From positions 36,299,001 to 36,363,000 of the forward strand of contig NC_092568.1 in NCBI RefSeq assembly GCF_037975245.1: a DNA stretch of 64,000 bases, read 5' to 3'. Position numbers and translations under genes: made by a program. Source of the DNA: Apostichopus japonicus (Eukaryota > Echinodermata > Holothuroidea > Aspidochirotida > Stichopodidae). Shown here in pieces: positions 28,901 through 38,233 of the stretch; the first letter of the stretch is position 1; each line of letters opens with the position of its first letter. Under the pieces are notes generated by a model. The model did no database searches and was not told the DNA's origin. It was given only the letters and a program-made list of their open reading frames with translations.

Positions 28901-30580
28901 TTTAAATGTTTGTGTAGCAGAACTTTACAAAGAAACAAAGAAGGAAGAATGACTAAAAACCAACACAACCCCACCTCCTGATCTTTTTAGGTCTTTTGGC
29001 CTTCCATAATGATTCTTAAAAGTCTCACCTGTGGGCAAGGTCACCAATGTATTCTTCTTCAAAGCTTGAGAAACAATATTAAACTGGTAGTCTCTGACTG
29101 GGTAATTGGTCGGGTAAATCCACAGCTTGCCCGCGGAGACGTCAAACCCGGGCAACGACTCCAGAGGAGAGGCCTCTGGTACAGAGGTACAATCTGGTTG
29201 TTGAAACTGGTTGCCATCGGTAACAAGGGCAGCAGATGATGACAGCTGACCCTCTGCCGCTTCGCAGGCCGCAAGAAACGCTTCCTCGTCTTCTGCATCG
29301 AGATCGTCATCAATCACTATTAACTCCTCTAGAGTTTGAGTTCAACAAAAAACAAAAGCAAATTGCTGCTCTATTAAAGGTTGTTTGTTTTTGTAATTAC
29401 AATTTTTTTTTTATGGTTATGTCATTCATCTGGTAATGATCTTTTTTTATAACAATGCTATAATGGTACCTAGGTTGAACAATAAAACTTTACATAAAAT
29501 AATGAATTGCAAGGGAGAGAAAAGTTTGAATATATTGTCGGTATTGCTTTTTTTCAGAATCAAATGGAATCATACACTGTTCATTAATTAACAGGACGGT
29601 GTCTGATCAATTACTGCCTCATTATGAAAAATAGGTAGTCCCCGAAAAATGTGCAAGGTAATGGCTCACAAATGTTGACAGTTGAAATGGACTTGCAGTT
29701 TCATAATTTAGTATACAAACTGCATCCTATAAGAAGTCAGTCTATATATTCAATTATTATGCTTTGCACTACATATTTGCCTTGGTTTTCATAGTTCATA
29801 TTACAAAAGCGTAAAATTTCATAAGGGATGGACGTGCTGCTCAGAAGAGTGTACTGATGTTTCGTATTGGTCAAAGCCAAGTTTTGTTTATCAACAAAGA
29901 TGCAATACCGTATTATGTAGCTATATACCACTGAACTATGAGCAGCGATGGGGATCACTTAGATAAAGTGACAAAACGCACTTTGGATGTTACTTCTCCT
30001 CCTGAGAATATGCCACTAACAGACCAATATGACGGAATAACTTATCCAGTATGGTCTGGTAAAGTGCTATGCAAAATGGGTAAAATTGCTATACAAGTAC
30101 AAAGATGTATAATAGTTTTTCTATACAGGAAGAGTAGTATTTTACAAAGGGGCAACTTCAGGGCCTCCAAAACTGCTATGCAAAATGTATAATGTAGAAA
30201 AGCTTTACTATACAGGAAGAGTAGTATTTTACAAAGGGACAACTTCAGGGCCTCCAAACCTGCTATGCAAAATGTATAATAAGTAGAATAGGTTTACTAT
30301 ATACAGTAAGAGTAGTATTTTACAAAGGGACAACTTCAGAGCCTCCAAACCTGCTATGCAAAATTTGAACACTAAATTAGGAATGTGCACACTGTGAAGG
30401 TACCTAAAGGTATTAATACTTGCTTTTAGTCTTTTTTTGTTGTGTTTTATTTTATCTACTTTACTTTGATGTAACTTTACCTGAGTTTCCAGTCTTCTTT
30501 GTTTGATTACCATAGTAACCCCAATTTTGCAGCAGGGTCGTTTGGTTTTTCTGCTGTGACTGTGAGCTTCTCATCGACAT
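4870..30580 (-). CDS. FANCM: FANCM: Fanconi anaemia group M DNA translocase, 24 exons, complete
   Basis: Whole-gene span. FANCM is an ATP-dependent branch-point translocase that remodels stalled forks and recruits the Fanconi core complex and the BLM-TOP3-RMI complex to damaged DNA in the nucleus. The rebuilt protein is 2435 residues (human about 2048). Domains in order: N-terminal LLQNWG peptide (about 16-21, cf. TLFQTWG in human); SF2 helicase with Walker A PTGLGKTF (about 131-138), DEAH (234-237), SATP (265-268), [12 protein letters not shown] (578-589) and [13 protein letters not shown] (608-620); MHF-binding segment (about 756-830); acidic disordered region; ERCC4-like domain (about 2213-2335); helix-hairpin-helix (about 2367-2430). 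All introns are GT-AG and the exon lengths sum to a multiple of three. A candidate AATAAA lies at 4277-4272, about 590 bp past the stop. Outside the repeats listed separately I see nothing recognisable in its introns. 5' UTR exons are not resolved. Confidence 0.95.
5406..5500 (-). CDS. FANCM: FANCM exon 23: first part of the helix-hairpin-helix
   Basis: Encodes [20 protein letters not shown] then SSLSELIT, aligning with YLSIPNISYITALNM..FSS of the DNA-binding (HhH)2 domain. It is too short to stand out as an open frame. Recognition rests on the family match and the phase. Confidence 0.9.
6104..7071. repeat. Spaced motif array: GTTAACGTATGT next to GGTGTC, eight copies
   Basis: Copies of ACATACGTTAAC or its complement lie at 6104, 6137, 6348, 6525, 6671, 6713, 6883 and 7060, most with GGTGTC(CTC) nearby. 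Single-strand spacing is about 175-210 bp (or twice that), so this may be a decayed satellite of about 180 bp. It lies in FANCM intron 22. Confidence 0.75.
7779..7876 (-). CDS. FANCM: FANCM exon 22
   Basis: [20 protein letters not shown] followed by [13 protein letters not shown]. It matches the ETADLLKELSLVEQRKNVG block. Phase 0 out, joining exon 23 directly with the same spacing as in human FANCM. Confidence 0.92.
8801..8856 (-). CDS. FANCM: FANCM exon 21 (56 nt)
   Basis: A short exon encoding [18 protein letters not shown], equivalent to ..LIGAGIRILFSS.. in vertebrates. Only this frame joins exons 20 and 22. The loop after EKDR is about ten residues shorter than in human. Confidence 0.85.
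9495..9621 (-). CDS. FANCM: FANCM exon 20
   Basis: [20 protein letters not shown] and IIIEKDRLK correspond to the ..MFERICVIVEKDR.. segment of the ERCC4 domain. Phase 1 in, phase 2 out. Confidence 0.9.
10467..10647 (-). CDS. FANCM: FANCM exon 19: ERCC4-like nuclease fold
   Basis: [20 protein letters not shown] and [20 protein letters not shown] match the ERCC4 domain. The XPF-type ERKxxxD catalytic motif reads EKQTMSE here across the exon 19/20 boundary. The basic residues and final Asp are lost, much as in human FANCM, so nuclease activity is unlikely. Confidence 0.93.
11128..12155 (-). CDS. FANCM: FANCM exon 18: conserved DETY block and second NFDLNF motif
   Basis: Begins [13 protein letters not shown], then [18 protein letters not shown], both strongly conserved in FANCM. 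A second NFDLNF motif ([18 protein letters not shown], about residues 2085-2103, plus about 11455-11510) follows. The C-terminal part is a charged helix ([20 protein letters not shown]), probably coiled coil. The GTGAGT donor is phase 0, so the last residues of the long open frame are intronic. Confidence 0.93.
12804..12945 (-). CDS. FANCM: FANCM exon 17
   Basis: [20 protein letters not shown] and [16 protein letters not shown] match the ARKFLDDEAELSEED..FLNDETQLS block of vertebrate FANCM. A GTTTGT donor after CTGAAG keeps phase 1. Confidence 0.9.
12963..13526 (+). repeat. Minisatellite, about 45-bp unit, roughly 12 copies
   Basis: Unit contains TTTGTACAAATAAAGTCTCC and ACTGTATTTTGCACAAG. 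Units vary by small indels and substitutions. Located in the FANCM intron between exons 16 and 17. Confidence 0.9.
13792..13880 (-). CDS. FANCM: FANCM exon 16
   Basis: A small basic exon ([20 protein letters not shown] and [10 protein letters not shown]). The support is splice sites and phase (1 in, 0 out), since the sequence is low complexity. Confidence 0.75.
14133..14154 (+). repeat. CAT microsatellite
   Basis: Seven consecutive CAT triplets in a FANCM intron. Confidence 0.9.
14654..14780 (-). CDS. FANCM: FANCM exon 15
   Basis: [20 protein letters not shown], then a Ser-rich and Asp-rich segment ending EDDDDADFE. It fits the disordered region where vertebrate FANCM has SSSDESE blocks. 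The reading phase agrees on both sides. Confidence 0.85.
15447..15878 (+). repeat. Minisatellite, 64-65-bp unit, about 7 copies
   Basis: Unit contains CAGTTCACATATTAGGCTAG and GATGGTAAAAAATTGTAACT. Copies are nearly identical, the last truncated. It ends 78 bp before FANCM exon 14, on its 3' splice side in gene orientation. Confidence 0.92.
15956..16128 (-). CDS. FANCM: FANCM exon 14
   Basis: Acidic [15 protein letters not shown] followed by basic [20 protein letters not shown] and [11 protein letters not shown]. The basic run could be a nuclear localisation signal (inference). Phase 1 in, phase 0 out. Confidence 0.88.
16334..19145 (-). CDS. FANCM: FANCM exon 13: MHF-binding segment and long acidic exon
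   Basis: A 2812-nt exon, the counterpart of the giant central exon of vertebrate FANCM. It begins with [12 protein letters not shown] and [14 protein letters not shown], aligning with the MHF1-MHF2 binding segment. The rest is acidic and Ser-rich, typical of disordered phospho-regulated sequence, with [20 protein letters not shown] patches. Near residues 1468-1489 (plus positions about 16943-17005) is [18 protein letters not shown], resembling the RMI-binding MM2 motif. No clear FANCF-binding MM1 motif was identified. Confidence 0.95.
19550..19692 (-). CDS. FANCM: FANCM exon 12
   Basis: Contains [20 protein letters not shown], equivalent to the conserved KDWFLSEEEF segment of vertebrate FANCM. 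Runs from phase 1 to phase 0. Confidence 0.9.
20114..20339 (-). CDS. FANCM: FANCM exon 11
   Basis: Encodes [19 protein letters not shown] and [16 protein letters not shown], conserved after the helicase core, then a Lys-rich tail ([13 protein letters not shown]). The donor (AAAAAT/GTTAGT) is weak, but it is the one site found that preserves phase 1 into exon 12. Confidence 0.85.
20784..20990 (-). CDS. FANCM: FANCM exon 10: motifs V and VI
   Basis: Encodes [18 protein letters not shown] and [16 protein letters not shown], the motif V and VI arginine-finger region. The open frame runs past the exon, but a GTGAGG donor after GKEAS gives a perfect join to exon 11, so the longer reading frame is intronic. 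Confidence 0.95.
21470..22190 (+). repeat. Degenerate tandem repeat in FANCM intron 9
   Basis: Recurrent words such as CTGACTGATGCTTTTACTTG and TTGACTTA..TCTCTATTGTT, spaced about 70-90 bp. Strongly diverged, so copy number is uncertain. Confidence 0.5.
22224..22426 (-). CDS. FANCM: FANCM exon 9: start of RecA lobe 2
   Basis: Contains [20 protein letters not shown] and [14 protein letters not shown]. The acceptor was chosen because it restores phase after exon 8 and gives [10 protein letters not shown] before the conserved block. Confidence 0.93.
22898..22930 (+). repeat. GATA microsatellite
   Basis: AGATAGACAGACAGATAGAT followed by two more GATA units. Intronic. Confidence 0.9.
23081..23309 (-). 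CDS. FANCM: FANCM exon 8
   Basis: End of the insert domain. A Ser/Thr-rich patch is followed by [20 protein letters not shown], which matches the entry to the second RecA lobe. Ends in phase 1. Confidence 0.93.
23767..24045 (-). CDS. FANCM: FANCM exon 7: insert domain
   Basis: A 93-codon exon of the FANCM/Hef insert domain, with [18 protein letters not shown] and [20 protein letters not shown]. Phase 0 at both ends. Confidence 0.94.
24571..24729 (-). CDS. FANCM: FANCM exon 6
   Basis: A 159-nt, 53-codon exon with [20 protein letters not shown] and [20 protein letters not shown], matching the start of the helical insert between the two RecA lobes that characterises FANCM/Hef. Confidence 0.93.
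25430..25507 (-). CDS. FANCM: FANCM exon 5: motif III
   Basis: A 78-nt exon encoding [10 protein letters not shown] and [13 protein letters not shown], which is SF2 motif III (SAT). Phase 0 at both ends. Confidence 0.95.
25550..25825 (-). mobile_element. GTAGCC-type short element, reverse orientation
   Basis: Right end CCTGGCTACGCCCCTGAC is the complement of the GTAGCCAGG terminus of the elements at 32669 and 56759. The left end is G/C-rich, with GGGGGGGCACGTGCCCCCCC forming a strong hairpin. No target duplication was found. Confidence 0.55.
27118..27290 (-). CDS. FANCM: FANCM exon 4: DEAH box
   Basis: Contains [16 protein letters not shown] and [18 protein letters not shown], the Walker B (motif II) DEAH box of the translocase. 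Runs from phase 1 to phase 0. Confidence 0.95.
27620..28030 (+). repeat. Degenerate tandem repeat in FANCM intron 3
   Basis: Recurrent AGTCTCTTATTAGATTCCTA-like words with TATCAAGT/TATTGAGT between them, spaced about 45 bp. Strongly diverged. Confidence 0.5.
28068..28235 (-). CDS. FANCM: FANCM exon 3: Walker A and motif Ia
   Basis: Completes [20 protein letters not shown] and continues to [20 protein letters not shown], the motif Ia region of SF2 helicases. It ends in [12 protein letters not shown] as in other FANCM/MPH1 proteins. Confidence 0.95.
29029..29328 (-). CDS. FANCM: FANCM exon 2
   Basis: Acidic start ([18 protein letters not shown], comparable to the acidic patch before the helicase in vertebrate FANCM), then the Q-motif-like region ending in [20 protein letters not shown]. 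The donor splits Walker A between exons 2 and 3. Phase 1 at both ends. Confidence 0.93.
30066..30365 (+). repeat. Tandem repeat, about 90-110-bp unit, three copies
   Basis: Unit contains AAGAGTAGTATTTTACAAAG then GGCCTCCAAACCTGCTATGC and AAAATGTATAAT. Lies in FANCM intron 1 near exon 1. Confidence 0.85.
30481..30580 (-). CDS. FANCM: FANCM exon 1 (start codon)
   Basis: Starts at the ATG at 30580, with a second in-frame ATG two codons on. It encodes 33 residues including [12 protein letters not shown], which aligns with the conserved N-terminal LFQTWG peptide of vertebrate FANCM. It ends in phase 1 at a GTAAAG donor. No long open frame marks this exon, so the family peptide and the matching phase are the evidence. 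Confidence 0.85.
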
Positions 30581-30806
30581 TCTCCTGCAAACATGAGACA
30601 TAACTGAATGCAGCTTAAGACAGTCAGGAACAAACTTTTTACTATATTCTTATCTGGTCTAGATTATATAAACCATATCATCCAAATTGTTAAATTGTCA
30701 TTTGGCATACTTCGTTTGGGAAAATTTTAATACCATGTAGACTTTTTACATGTCTTAAAACTTAAATCGTGCAAATAGTCAAATATTCTACAAAAACCTT
30801 ACTTGG

Positions 30807-31047
30807 GATGCTTGGGTTCCCTTTTGCGTACAACAGAGTTAATATTTATTGTTATGATTTGCCTAACACTACACTGAGACTATACTGTTGCATTATATGC
30901 AAGCAAATGAGTATCTCATAATTTTGGCTATGGCAATGTAGCCCAACCAAACTATACACAATGTACTGTGCAAAAATCTGGCAAATTGTCATATTTGTGG
31001 GTACCCATTTTTGCGCAACACAGTTAATATTTATTGTTATGATTAAC
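30807..31047 (+). repeat. Spaced direct repeat of about 45 bp
   Basis: GTTAATATTTATTGTTATGA preceded by TTTTGCG(T)ACAACA occurs at about 30820 and about 31016, some 195 bp apart, just upstream of FANCM exon 1. Confidence 0.6.
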
Positions 31048-32668
31048 CAAAGACCTCAATAACACTGTACTTTTATGCTGTACAACTGTCTTCTAAGTAG
31101 GCCTATGGTAGTCAAAACCCACTTGGACTATGCACAATTTCCTGTGCATTTTAAAGTATTCTAGATACTTTTACCTGTTCAAACATAGGCTTTGGTCATG
31201 CTAACTTAGTCATTATTCAATCATTCATGACACTGTTACTCAATTAACATTACCGTAGGTCCAGTTACTTGGTACCAATGACATGTCAAAAGTAACAACT
31301 AAGATCTACTTACCATCCTAGTAACTAAATGACTTCAAGATATTCGATATGTAACACTAACATGTAGTACAACTTACGCTATCAATGCTCCAATCAGTCC
31401 TCAGTACTAAGGTGGCAAATCCTATGCTACTACTAGTACTAGTAGTGTACTACTAAGCTTACATTGTTACAACCTATCGTTAACCTACTGTTAGGGCCCT
31501 AGGCTTGTACTAATATAAACCAAAGTTGTTCACATCATTCATGTAACAATGTTATGTACGTGCTGACCGGAGCCCCACAGCCAACGTCACAAACTTACAA
31601 CTGTGCAAGTGTTCATCGCCAGTTTCACTCTTACTTGCAGTTTCGATAGTCTTTGACCAATTCATCGAAACTTAACTTCCATTGTATAAATGCGTTCACT
31701 GCAATTTTTCTTCACTTGTTTCAGTGTTTTTGCCTGCGTTCGTGTTCAGAACGAATTTACCGCAAAATTGCAAGGCGCTCAGCAGTGATGGTAGCAGTAT
31801 TGTAATTAAATACCTATTCAGATCATGTGCTCAAAACGAAGTGACGGGGAATCTCGTAGTATCCGGAATAAGCGATTATCTCAACCAGGATTGTTAGGAC
31901 AAGAAATTTAATCGTATAGAGCTGCTCTTGGTTCACGCTGTAATTTCAAGCTTCTAGAGGTGTAGAAATATGGCACACTTGAAGACTTTGAACTTAAAAT
32001 GGCAATTTTGTCGTTTTCGAATACCGTAAAATTATTATAAATGTCACATCTGCAATGGGCAGCTATTCCAGTTTTCAAGATGTTCACCTTTAAATATGCT
32101 AAATATGCTAAATATCGTGAATGCTCCTCTGTGCAGAACTTACTGTTAATGTTAATCCATTGTTGTTGTGTTTTTGTCAATTCTGATAACAGGTACAGCC
32201 AAAACCTGTTCTTAAAACAACAGTGTATCATTGGATAACATTCAACATTGTGTCTTTTGAAAATTGTGCAACATATATAAACATGTCATTTGAGACCATT
32301 GAAGTTCTATTTCCCATTTTTTATATTTTTTAGTTTGTGTCACATCTGCGGAAACTGACCTATAATGATCCCTGTATAAGATTACTTGTAACTGATAAAC
32401 CTCAACTAATCAGTGTCATTTCTCAAAAATTGAATGTAGTAGAGAAACATTTCCTGGACTAATCATGAAATTAGTTTAAACTGCCTGCAGCATAATATTG
32501 TGCCTAAAGCTTACAACATTTCCTTCTTTTATATAAGCAATACAGGAGTTAAGTATGTCCTCAGTCACAGCCCTTGGAGGTTAATGAAACCCTGCACGCT
32601 GCTTTAAAGCAGGACTCATAGTTTGATCCCCGATTATCAATGAAATGTCAGTTTTTCTGCATTATTCC

Positions 32669-32960
32669 AGGCGTGTAGCCAGGAATTTGCCAAGGGAGGG
32701 GCGAAACTGTAGATTCGGCATTGCAAACTATCTAAGCGTAGCGCCACCATGGTTGACGCGAAGCGTACAAGAAAATTTTGGCTGAAAATGCCTCCCAGAT
32801 CGCTGGAAATGGCACTTCCCAGGCCTTGTTAGTTGCATCTTAGCATTTTCTCTTTTGAAAATACTAGCGATATAATAAAAACATTAAAAAAAAAAATTAA
32901 AAATATGCTCAAGGGGGGGGCGGCTGCCCCCTTTGCCCCCCCCCTTGGCTACGCGCTTGC
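32669..32960 (+). mobile_element. GTAGCC-type non-autonomous element with target duplication
   Basis: Begins GCGTGTAGCCAGG and ends CCTTGGCTACGCGC, which are near inverted repeats. It is flanked on both sides by TGCATTATTCC, an apparent 11-bp target duplication. The interior is about 80% or more alike to 56759-57060 (visual estimate), including TCTAAGCGTAGCGCCACCAT. Confidence 0.75.
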
Positions 32961-35000
32961 ATTATTCCTATGACTTCATGTAAATTGTAAAAACAACGTC
33001 TTCCACCAATACTTCAGGTGCCAATGGTTGCTACGAAAATGATGAAATAAACTGACAAGTAAGTCAGAGGTGTAAGCTAGACATCTGTAGGAGTTCAATG
33101 CTTGTCTGGGTGGGGGGGGGGGAGGGGCAGGTATAACCTGTTTCTAAAAAAAAAGATCTGACATATGTTTGGGGCTTTTTGGGAATGGGTATGGCCTACA
33201 TAAATGAGTAGGGGGGGGGGGAGCGGGGATCTAAGAATCATTTGGTAATATTCCTATGAAAGTTTCTTCTGACGAAATTCTAAATACCAGAAAATATTGC
33301 ATGCTTTGAAAACATTACATCAGAATAGGTTACATTCAATCAACCAAGTCCAGTGTTAGGGATATGACATCGAGGTTTGGTTTTTAAATAAAAATGTTAT
33401 CTGCCACTGGCATATCTCTTAAAACTTAGAAAATGTTCCCAGAATGACAAAAAAAGGACCATCACCAGGAAGAATTGACTTAAAGCCCATCTTAGGTTTT
33501 TATTATATATAGCATAGCCCTTTACAAAATAAAATGTGTATTGGATATGCAATCATACGTTGTTTGACAACAAATGCAAAATCTAAACAGCTGAAGTACT
33601 TTCATAATACATACTGTAGTAGTGTTCATATATAATATTTCTTACATAGTAAATTTAAAACAGAACAAAAAAAGGTTTCAAGCTGCAATTCATAGCAGCT
33701 AAAACATAAAGTTTAAAACCACTGATTATATTCAGTAAAATTGTTTTGAAGAAGCTGATGATAGAATAATTGAAGTTCTTAACTTAATGAAAGTGTTTCA
33801 ACCTGATAAAACAGACACACAAGCAGTTATATTCGTAACTAACGATTTCTGAAAAGAAACCAAAATCTCAAAATCTAAACCAGATCATTTTCATTGTACC
33901 CAATGCCCCAAATTTATTATTGAATAAGTTAAGTTTTTTTTTAATATAATTATCAATAACATGATTAAAGACTGGATTAGTTCCACGCATGACGGTATAT
34001 CTTTGCATGTGTGTGTGTGTGTTTGTGTACAGGTACAACGTAAGCCTCTTTCATTGTCACATTCATCATGATTCCATGCTATACAACTTTCAGAAAATTG
34101 ATGTTGGTTGCTCTATTACAAAACCAATATTGCAACATCTCTCTTTGTAAAAGCAAGGTGTTTTTTTTTTCTATCATTTTTTTGGGCCTTTTTTTTTCTG
34201 TAGCTTACTGGAATAGTCATTTTAAGGTTACTTTAAGGCACTGCCTTCATGTTTCAATGTTTTACAAAATAGAATTTTTGAATTCCATTGCAAAATTTGG
34301 TTGTTTTTTAGTTTTTAAAAAAGTCGTTTTTTTTTTCCGACACCAATAGAGACATCTGTTCGTACTCCCCCAATTAAAGGTAGGGGGGTATGCGACGAAT
34401 TCCCCTCATACTCTGCAAAATTATTCTTGGGGTATAACTAAATACACTCAGAAAAGTTTGAACCCAAAAACTTAATTAATTACGTACTAATGAGTTAAAA
34501 TCAATGTGCATTTCCACATACGAAACAACTGGTTTTTTTACTAATATGCAAATTTTTTGACCTGTATTAAGGAGTGACTCTCGTTGTGAAAGGTTTGATA
34601 TGGAAAGAATTGGTATGGAAAATGACACAAAAATGGTCTTCAAATATTGCGAAATCGATGGATTTTAGCAACGGAAACCTTCACAAACGAGTCAAGATTG
34701 ACCTTAGGTGTTTAAAATATGACTAGATTTTTTGTTTCTAAGTGTTGCCAGACCTTTAACAAAAGAAAAGTTACAGCTGAGATTTTTTCACTTTTTAAGG
34801 AACTGCAATATTCTGGTACATATACTGAGAATCCACTTTAGCAAACAAGTTGTGACCAGTATGTGAAACTTACAATATATTGTAAATAAGGTAGCTTTAC
34901 TATGCCACTGCTTTCTTTTATCAAACACACCAACTAGGCAACAGCGATTCACCAATTGTTTTGAAACTTTCTCTTACAAGCACTTTCTGAATGAAAAAAA

Positions 35001-35553
35001 TAGTCCAGGTCAAATTTTCTTTGTGATATGTAAAAGAGGAAAATAATCTAAGCATTCTGGTGAAATTGGCATTCAATTCCTATGTACAGTTTTTGAGATA
35101 TTGACGGTTGAAGTTATCTGATATTCTACCAAAAGTGAACTTGAAGCAAACAGGTGTCATGTCATAGTTGCACACTGACAAATAATTTTTTTGTTTTTTC
35201 TTTATTTTTCAGTCTATTGATTTGACCTTGGATTGGATTGGATAGGGTTACTAGTTTGTCTAAAGGAGATGTGAAGTTTATAAAATACCAATACCTATGG
35301 TACATTCACATTATGGATGCATCCAATTGTGGAATATAAAATTAGACATAAATTTTAAAGGAAAGCAAAAACAGTATGTATCAGTGTGCAACAATGATGT
35401 CACACCTTTTTGCTCCAAGTCCACTTTTGGTACAAAAGGAGGCAACTTCAACTGTCAATATCTCAAAAACGGTACATAGGATTTGAATGCAAATTGAATG
35501 CTTAGATTATGTTCCTCTTTAACGTATCAAAAAGAAATTTTGACCTGGACTAG
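35001..35553. mobile_element. Foldback element with about 180-bp inverted arms
   Basis: Left arm 35001-35180 and right arm 35380-35553 are inverted copies (TAGTCCAGGTCAAA at the outer ends, GTTGCACACTGA at the inner ends) around a 200-bp loop. A further partial copy of the outer end lies at 36037-36130. Confidence 0.8.
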
Positions 35554-35827
35554 TCTTTAAATAATACATGCATGCTGACCTTCTAAAAGGCCCAAGCAAA
35601 GCTGGAGGTAAACAAAGGATGCTGATCACCCCAAGTAATATCAGTTACCAAGGTTATGCACTGACCAAGGAGCTACTAATGCGCTTGAATGAATTAAAAT
35701 GAAAACATATTGCAAATGGGAAAAATTGGATCTCTGGCCTACTAGTGACTGAAAGATCCTTGCCCAGCAAAGTAAAGACTTGGAGGCTGTAGCCCAGTGG
35801 CTAACAGTATCCATGCCATGTCATGTC

Positions 35828-36040
35828 TGAACATGATAACAATAATATAATAATATTTGCTTTTTACATAGCGCTTTATACCAGCGATAGGTCTCAAAGC
35901 GCTTTACAGACGTTAATACCCCTGGTCAATGATACCCTGTCCCAGAGACAATCCCTCCAGTCGGCAGCAGTTATATACTGCGCCCAATGACAAGTTACCT
36001 CAAAGGTACCCATTTAACCCCTGGGTAGAGAGAGGCATAG
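35828..36040 (+). repeat. Widespread repeat: ACATAGCGCTTTATACCAGC type
   Basis: Contains TAGGTCTCAAAGCGCTTTAC and CAGTCGGCAGCAGTTATATA. Similar sequence is common in marine invertebrate genomes (from memory, not searched). Confidence 0.55.
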
Positions 36041-36130
36041 GAATTGAATGCAAATTTCACCAGAATGCATAGTTTATGTTCCTCTTTAACCTTATCAAAA
36101 AGAAATTTTGACCTGGACTAGTCTTTTAAT
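36037..36130 (+). repeat. Partial copy of the 35001-35553 foldback arm
   Basis: ATTGAATGCAAATTTCACCA through TTTTGACCTGGACTAGTC matches about 35484-35555 with few differences. Confidence 0.75.
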
Positions 36131-36429
36131 AATACACATTGATGCTGACTATAAACTATATAAATCAACCAGTTGTGGAAAAAAATAATTGGACAAAAGA
36201 TAAACAGAAGAGACATGTAGCACAAAAAAGGCCATTCCATGGTATGTGCACTTTTGGGGGGGATTCTGTTCAAGCTTAGTAATATAGGCACATGTATTAG
36301 TAACGTATATAATATGTAGCATGCTTAGGAAGAAGAACATGTTCCTAGTTGTTGAGACTTTCATGCTTGTGTGATATAGATTCCAAGCAAGAAACAACAA
36401 CACCTGATCATCTTTAAGAAGCCGACGTC

Positions 36430-36819
36430 TATGGCAAGCCAAAAGTGCAAGAAATCGTAAAACTCAGTTTATCGCGGATACACTCGTTTTTTCGAGCGAA
36501 AAATAGAGTTTATTGCGAAAAAATCCACTTTTCGAGTGAAAAACAGAGTTTTGCAGTTTGAAAAACGTTGTATTTCAAGTTGATAAACCAAGTTCATCGA
36601 AAACCCTGTTTTTAGCTTGATAAACTGTTGATCGAAAAACCTATTTATCTCAAAACTTAGTTTTTGGCTCGATGAAACTTGAGTTAAAACTAACAAATTA
36701 TTGCACATGAAGGGGCAAAAAAAAGTTTATCAGTCGATGAACTGAGTTTTTCGAACGAAAACATGAGTTTATCGGCGATGAACTGAGTTTTCGAATTTTT
36801 GCACATCAGGCTTGCCATA
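36430..36819. mobile_element. Tc1/mariner-like MITE with TA target duplication
   Basis: Inverted termini TGGCAAGCC (36432) and GGCTTGCCA (36809-36817) flanked by TA on both sides. The inverted homology extends about 60 bp inward (AAAACTCAGTT and TTCATCG-like words). The interior is rich in TTTATCG/TTCGA repeats. No transposase frame. Confidence 0.8.
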
Positions 36820-37590
36820 AACCATCACCACTCGTGGCTAGCATTTGCTCTTATCTTCTGTCGTTCCCAACACCAGGCCTCAGCCTTCCTTACCGACACT
36901 CTCACTATAACTACATTACATTTAACAATTAGACATAGCAGTAAAATAACACATTAACAAAGTCCTTAAAAGACATTTCAGAACGATTGGCAAGAAATAA
37001 ACATGCACATTTTTCTCTCATTTCAGGTTCAAATTATGTTGTTTTTTTCCAGTAGTTTTATTATATGGAATATCTTATTCATGAATCTAAAATACTTTGA
37101 GCATTCAATCAAGAATGAAGTAAATCACCCCAAAAATTCCTCCCAAACTCACTGTCGAGGGTCTCCATGCTTCAAACATTTTAACTTGGAAACACTAATC
37201 ATAATTTGCAAACGAGTTTTATCTGAGGTTAAAACAAAATAGTAATTTGAATTCTTCCGTTGCATAATTTGGTTGTGGTATAGTAGTGTTCTTTTATAAC
37301 AACACCAAAACACACCATTATGCTGCTATATTCATTGATAATCCCAGGCTATTATAACAAAAGAAAAGTTACAGCTGATGAATTAACTTTTCAACGAACT
37401 ACAATACTGCCCTCTGCATCAGACTTTTGACATAGTCCCTCATAGCGACACTAAAACTTATTATTTAACATCCCAAGCCTCACTTTGTGCCTACCAAGTG
37501 ACTTTTTCTGCAACATAGGACGGTCAAGACAGATGTAAGACATTCTTCGACACTGCTTATTGGCAACAGAACTAACCGTAACTGCAATAA

Positions 37591-37846
37591 CAATGGTTGT
37601 CACAAATCATACGTAATATCATACCAAACCTTAGCCCCTGTGTCATCCCTTCTCCCACCTCTTGTAGCTATGAGAGTGACTTTTTATGTCAACATGAGCG
37701 ATACAATGGGCTTCCACTTGTGGCTGTACAATGGTTGTCACAAATCATACGTGATATCATTCCAAACCTTAGCCCGTATCCCTTCTCCCACCTCTTGTAG
37801 CTATGAAAGTGACTTTTTATGTCAACCTGAGCGATACCAGTTGAAT
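37591..37846 (+). repeat. Tandem duplication, period about 138 bp
   Basis: CAATGGTTGTCACAAATCAT through CACCTCTTGTAGCTATGA and TGAGCGATAC occurs twice, starting at 37591 and 37729. Confidence 0.9.
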
Positions 37847-38233
37847 GATTTTAAACTCAACAAACCCATCAAGGATATTTATCATATACTAGGACCCCAC
37901 ATATGACAGTGTGCATGTGAGAGTATCGTTTGAACCAGGTTCAGGCCAAGTCCAGAATAACAATACCCAATAGTCGCACCAATCTCTAGACCTCAAAAGA
38001 GACAGAATATTTTTCTTAAGTTCTCCTTAAACACTCTCAATAGCTAACACAGATGAGTAACTGCGGTTCCTATCTTTATTACACATGATAAGTAACCATA
38101 ACTTGTTACGTGCAATACGTAATACTGTGTATATTTGTAATACTGTGATTCCATTTACCCTTGTCAGCACTGAAATCTAACGACCATTCTATCGTACAGG
38201 AACTCCTCACCTCGACAAAACTTGAATAAAGGG

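Larger units (their letters stand above)
30581..38233. other. Intergenic DNA between the two genes, no coding exon recognised
   Basis: Holds the presumed FANCM promoter and 5' UTR, a GTAGCC-type element, a long inverted repeat, a widespread marine-invertebrate repeat, a Tc1/mariner-like MITE and a tandem 138-bp duplication (each listed). The open frames here are short and lack family matches. Confidence 0.6.

Noticed and set aside
31682-32238. Open frames of 60-110 codons upstream of FANCM
   Set aside because: No recognisable domain, no consistent splice partners, and part of the stretch resembles dispersed repeats.
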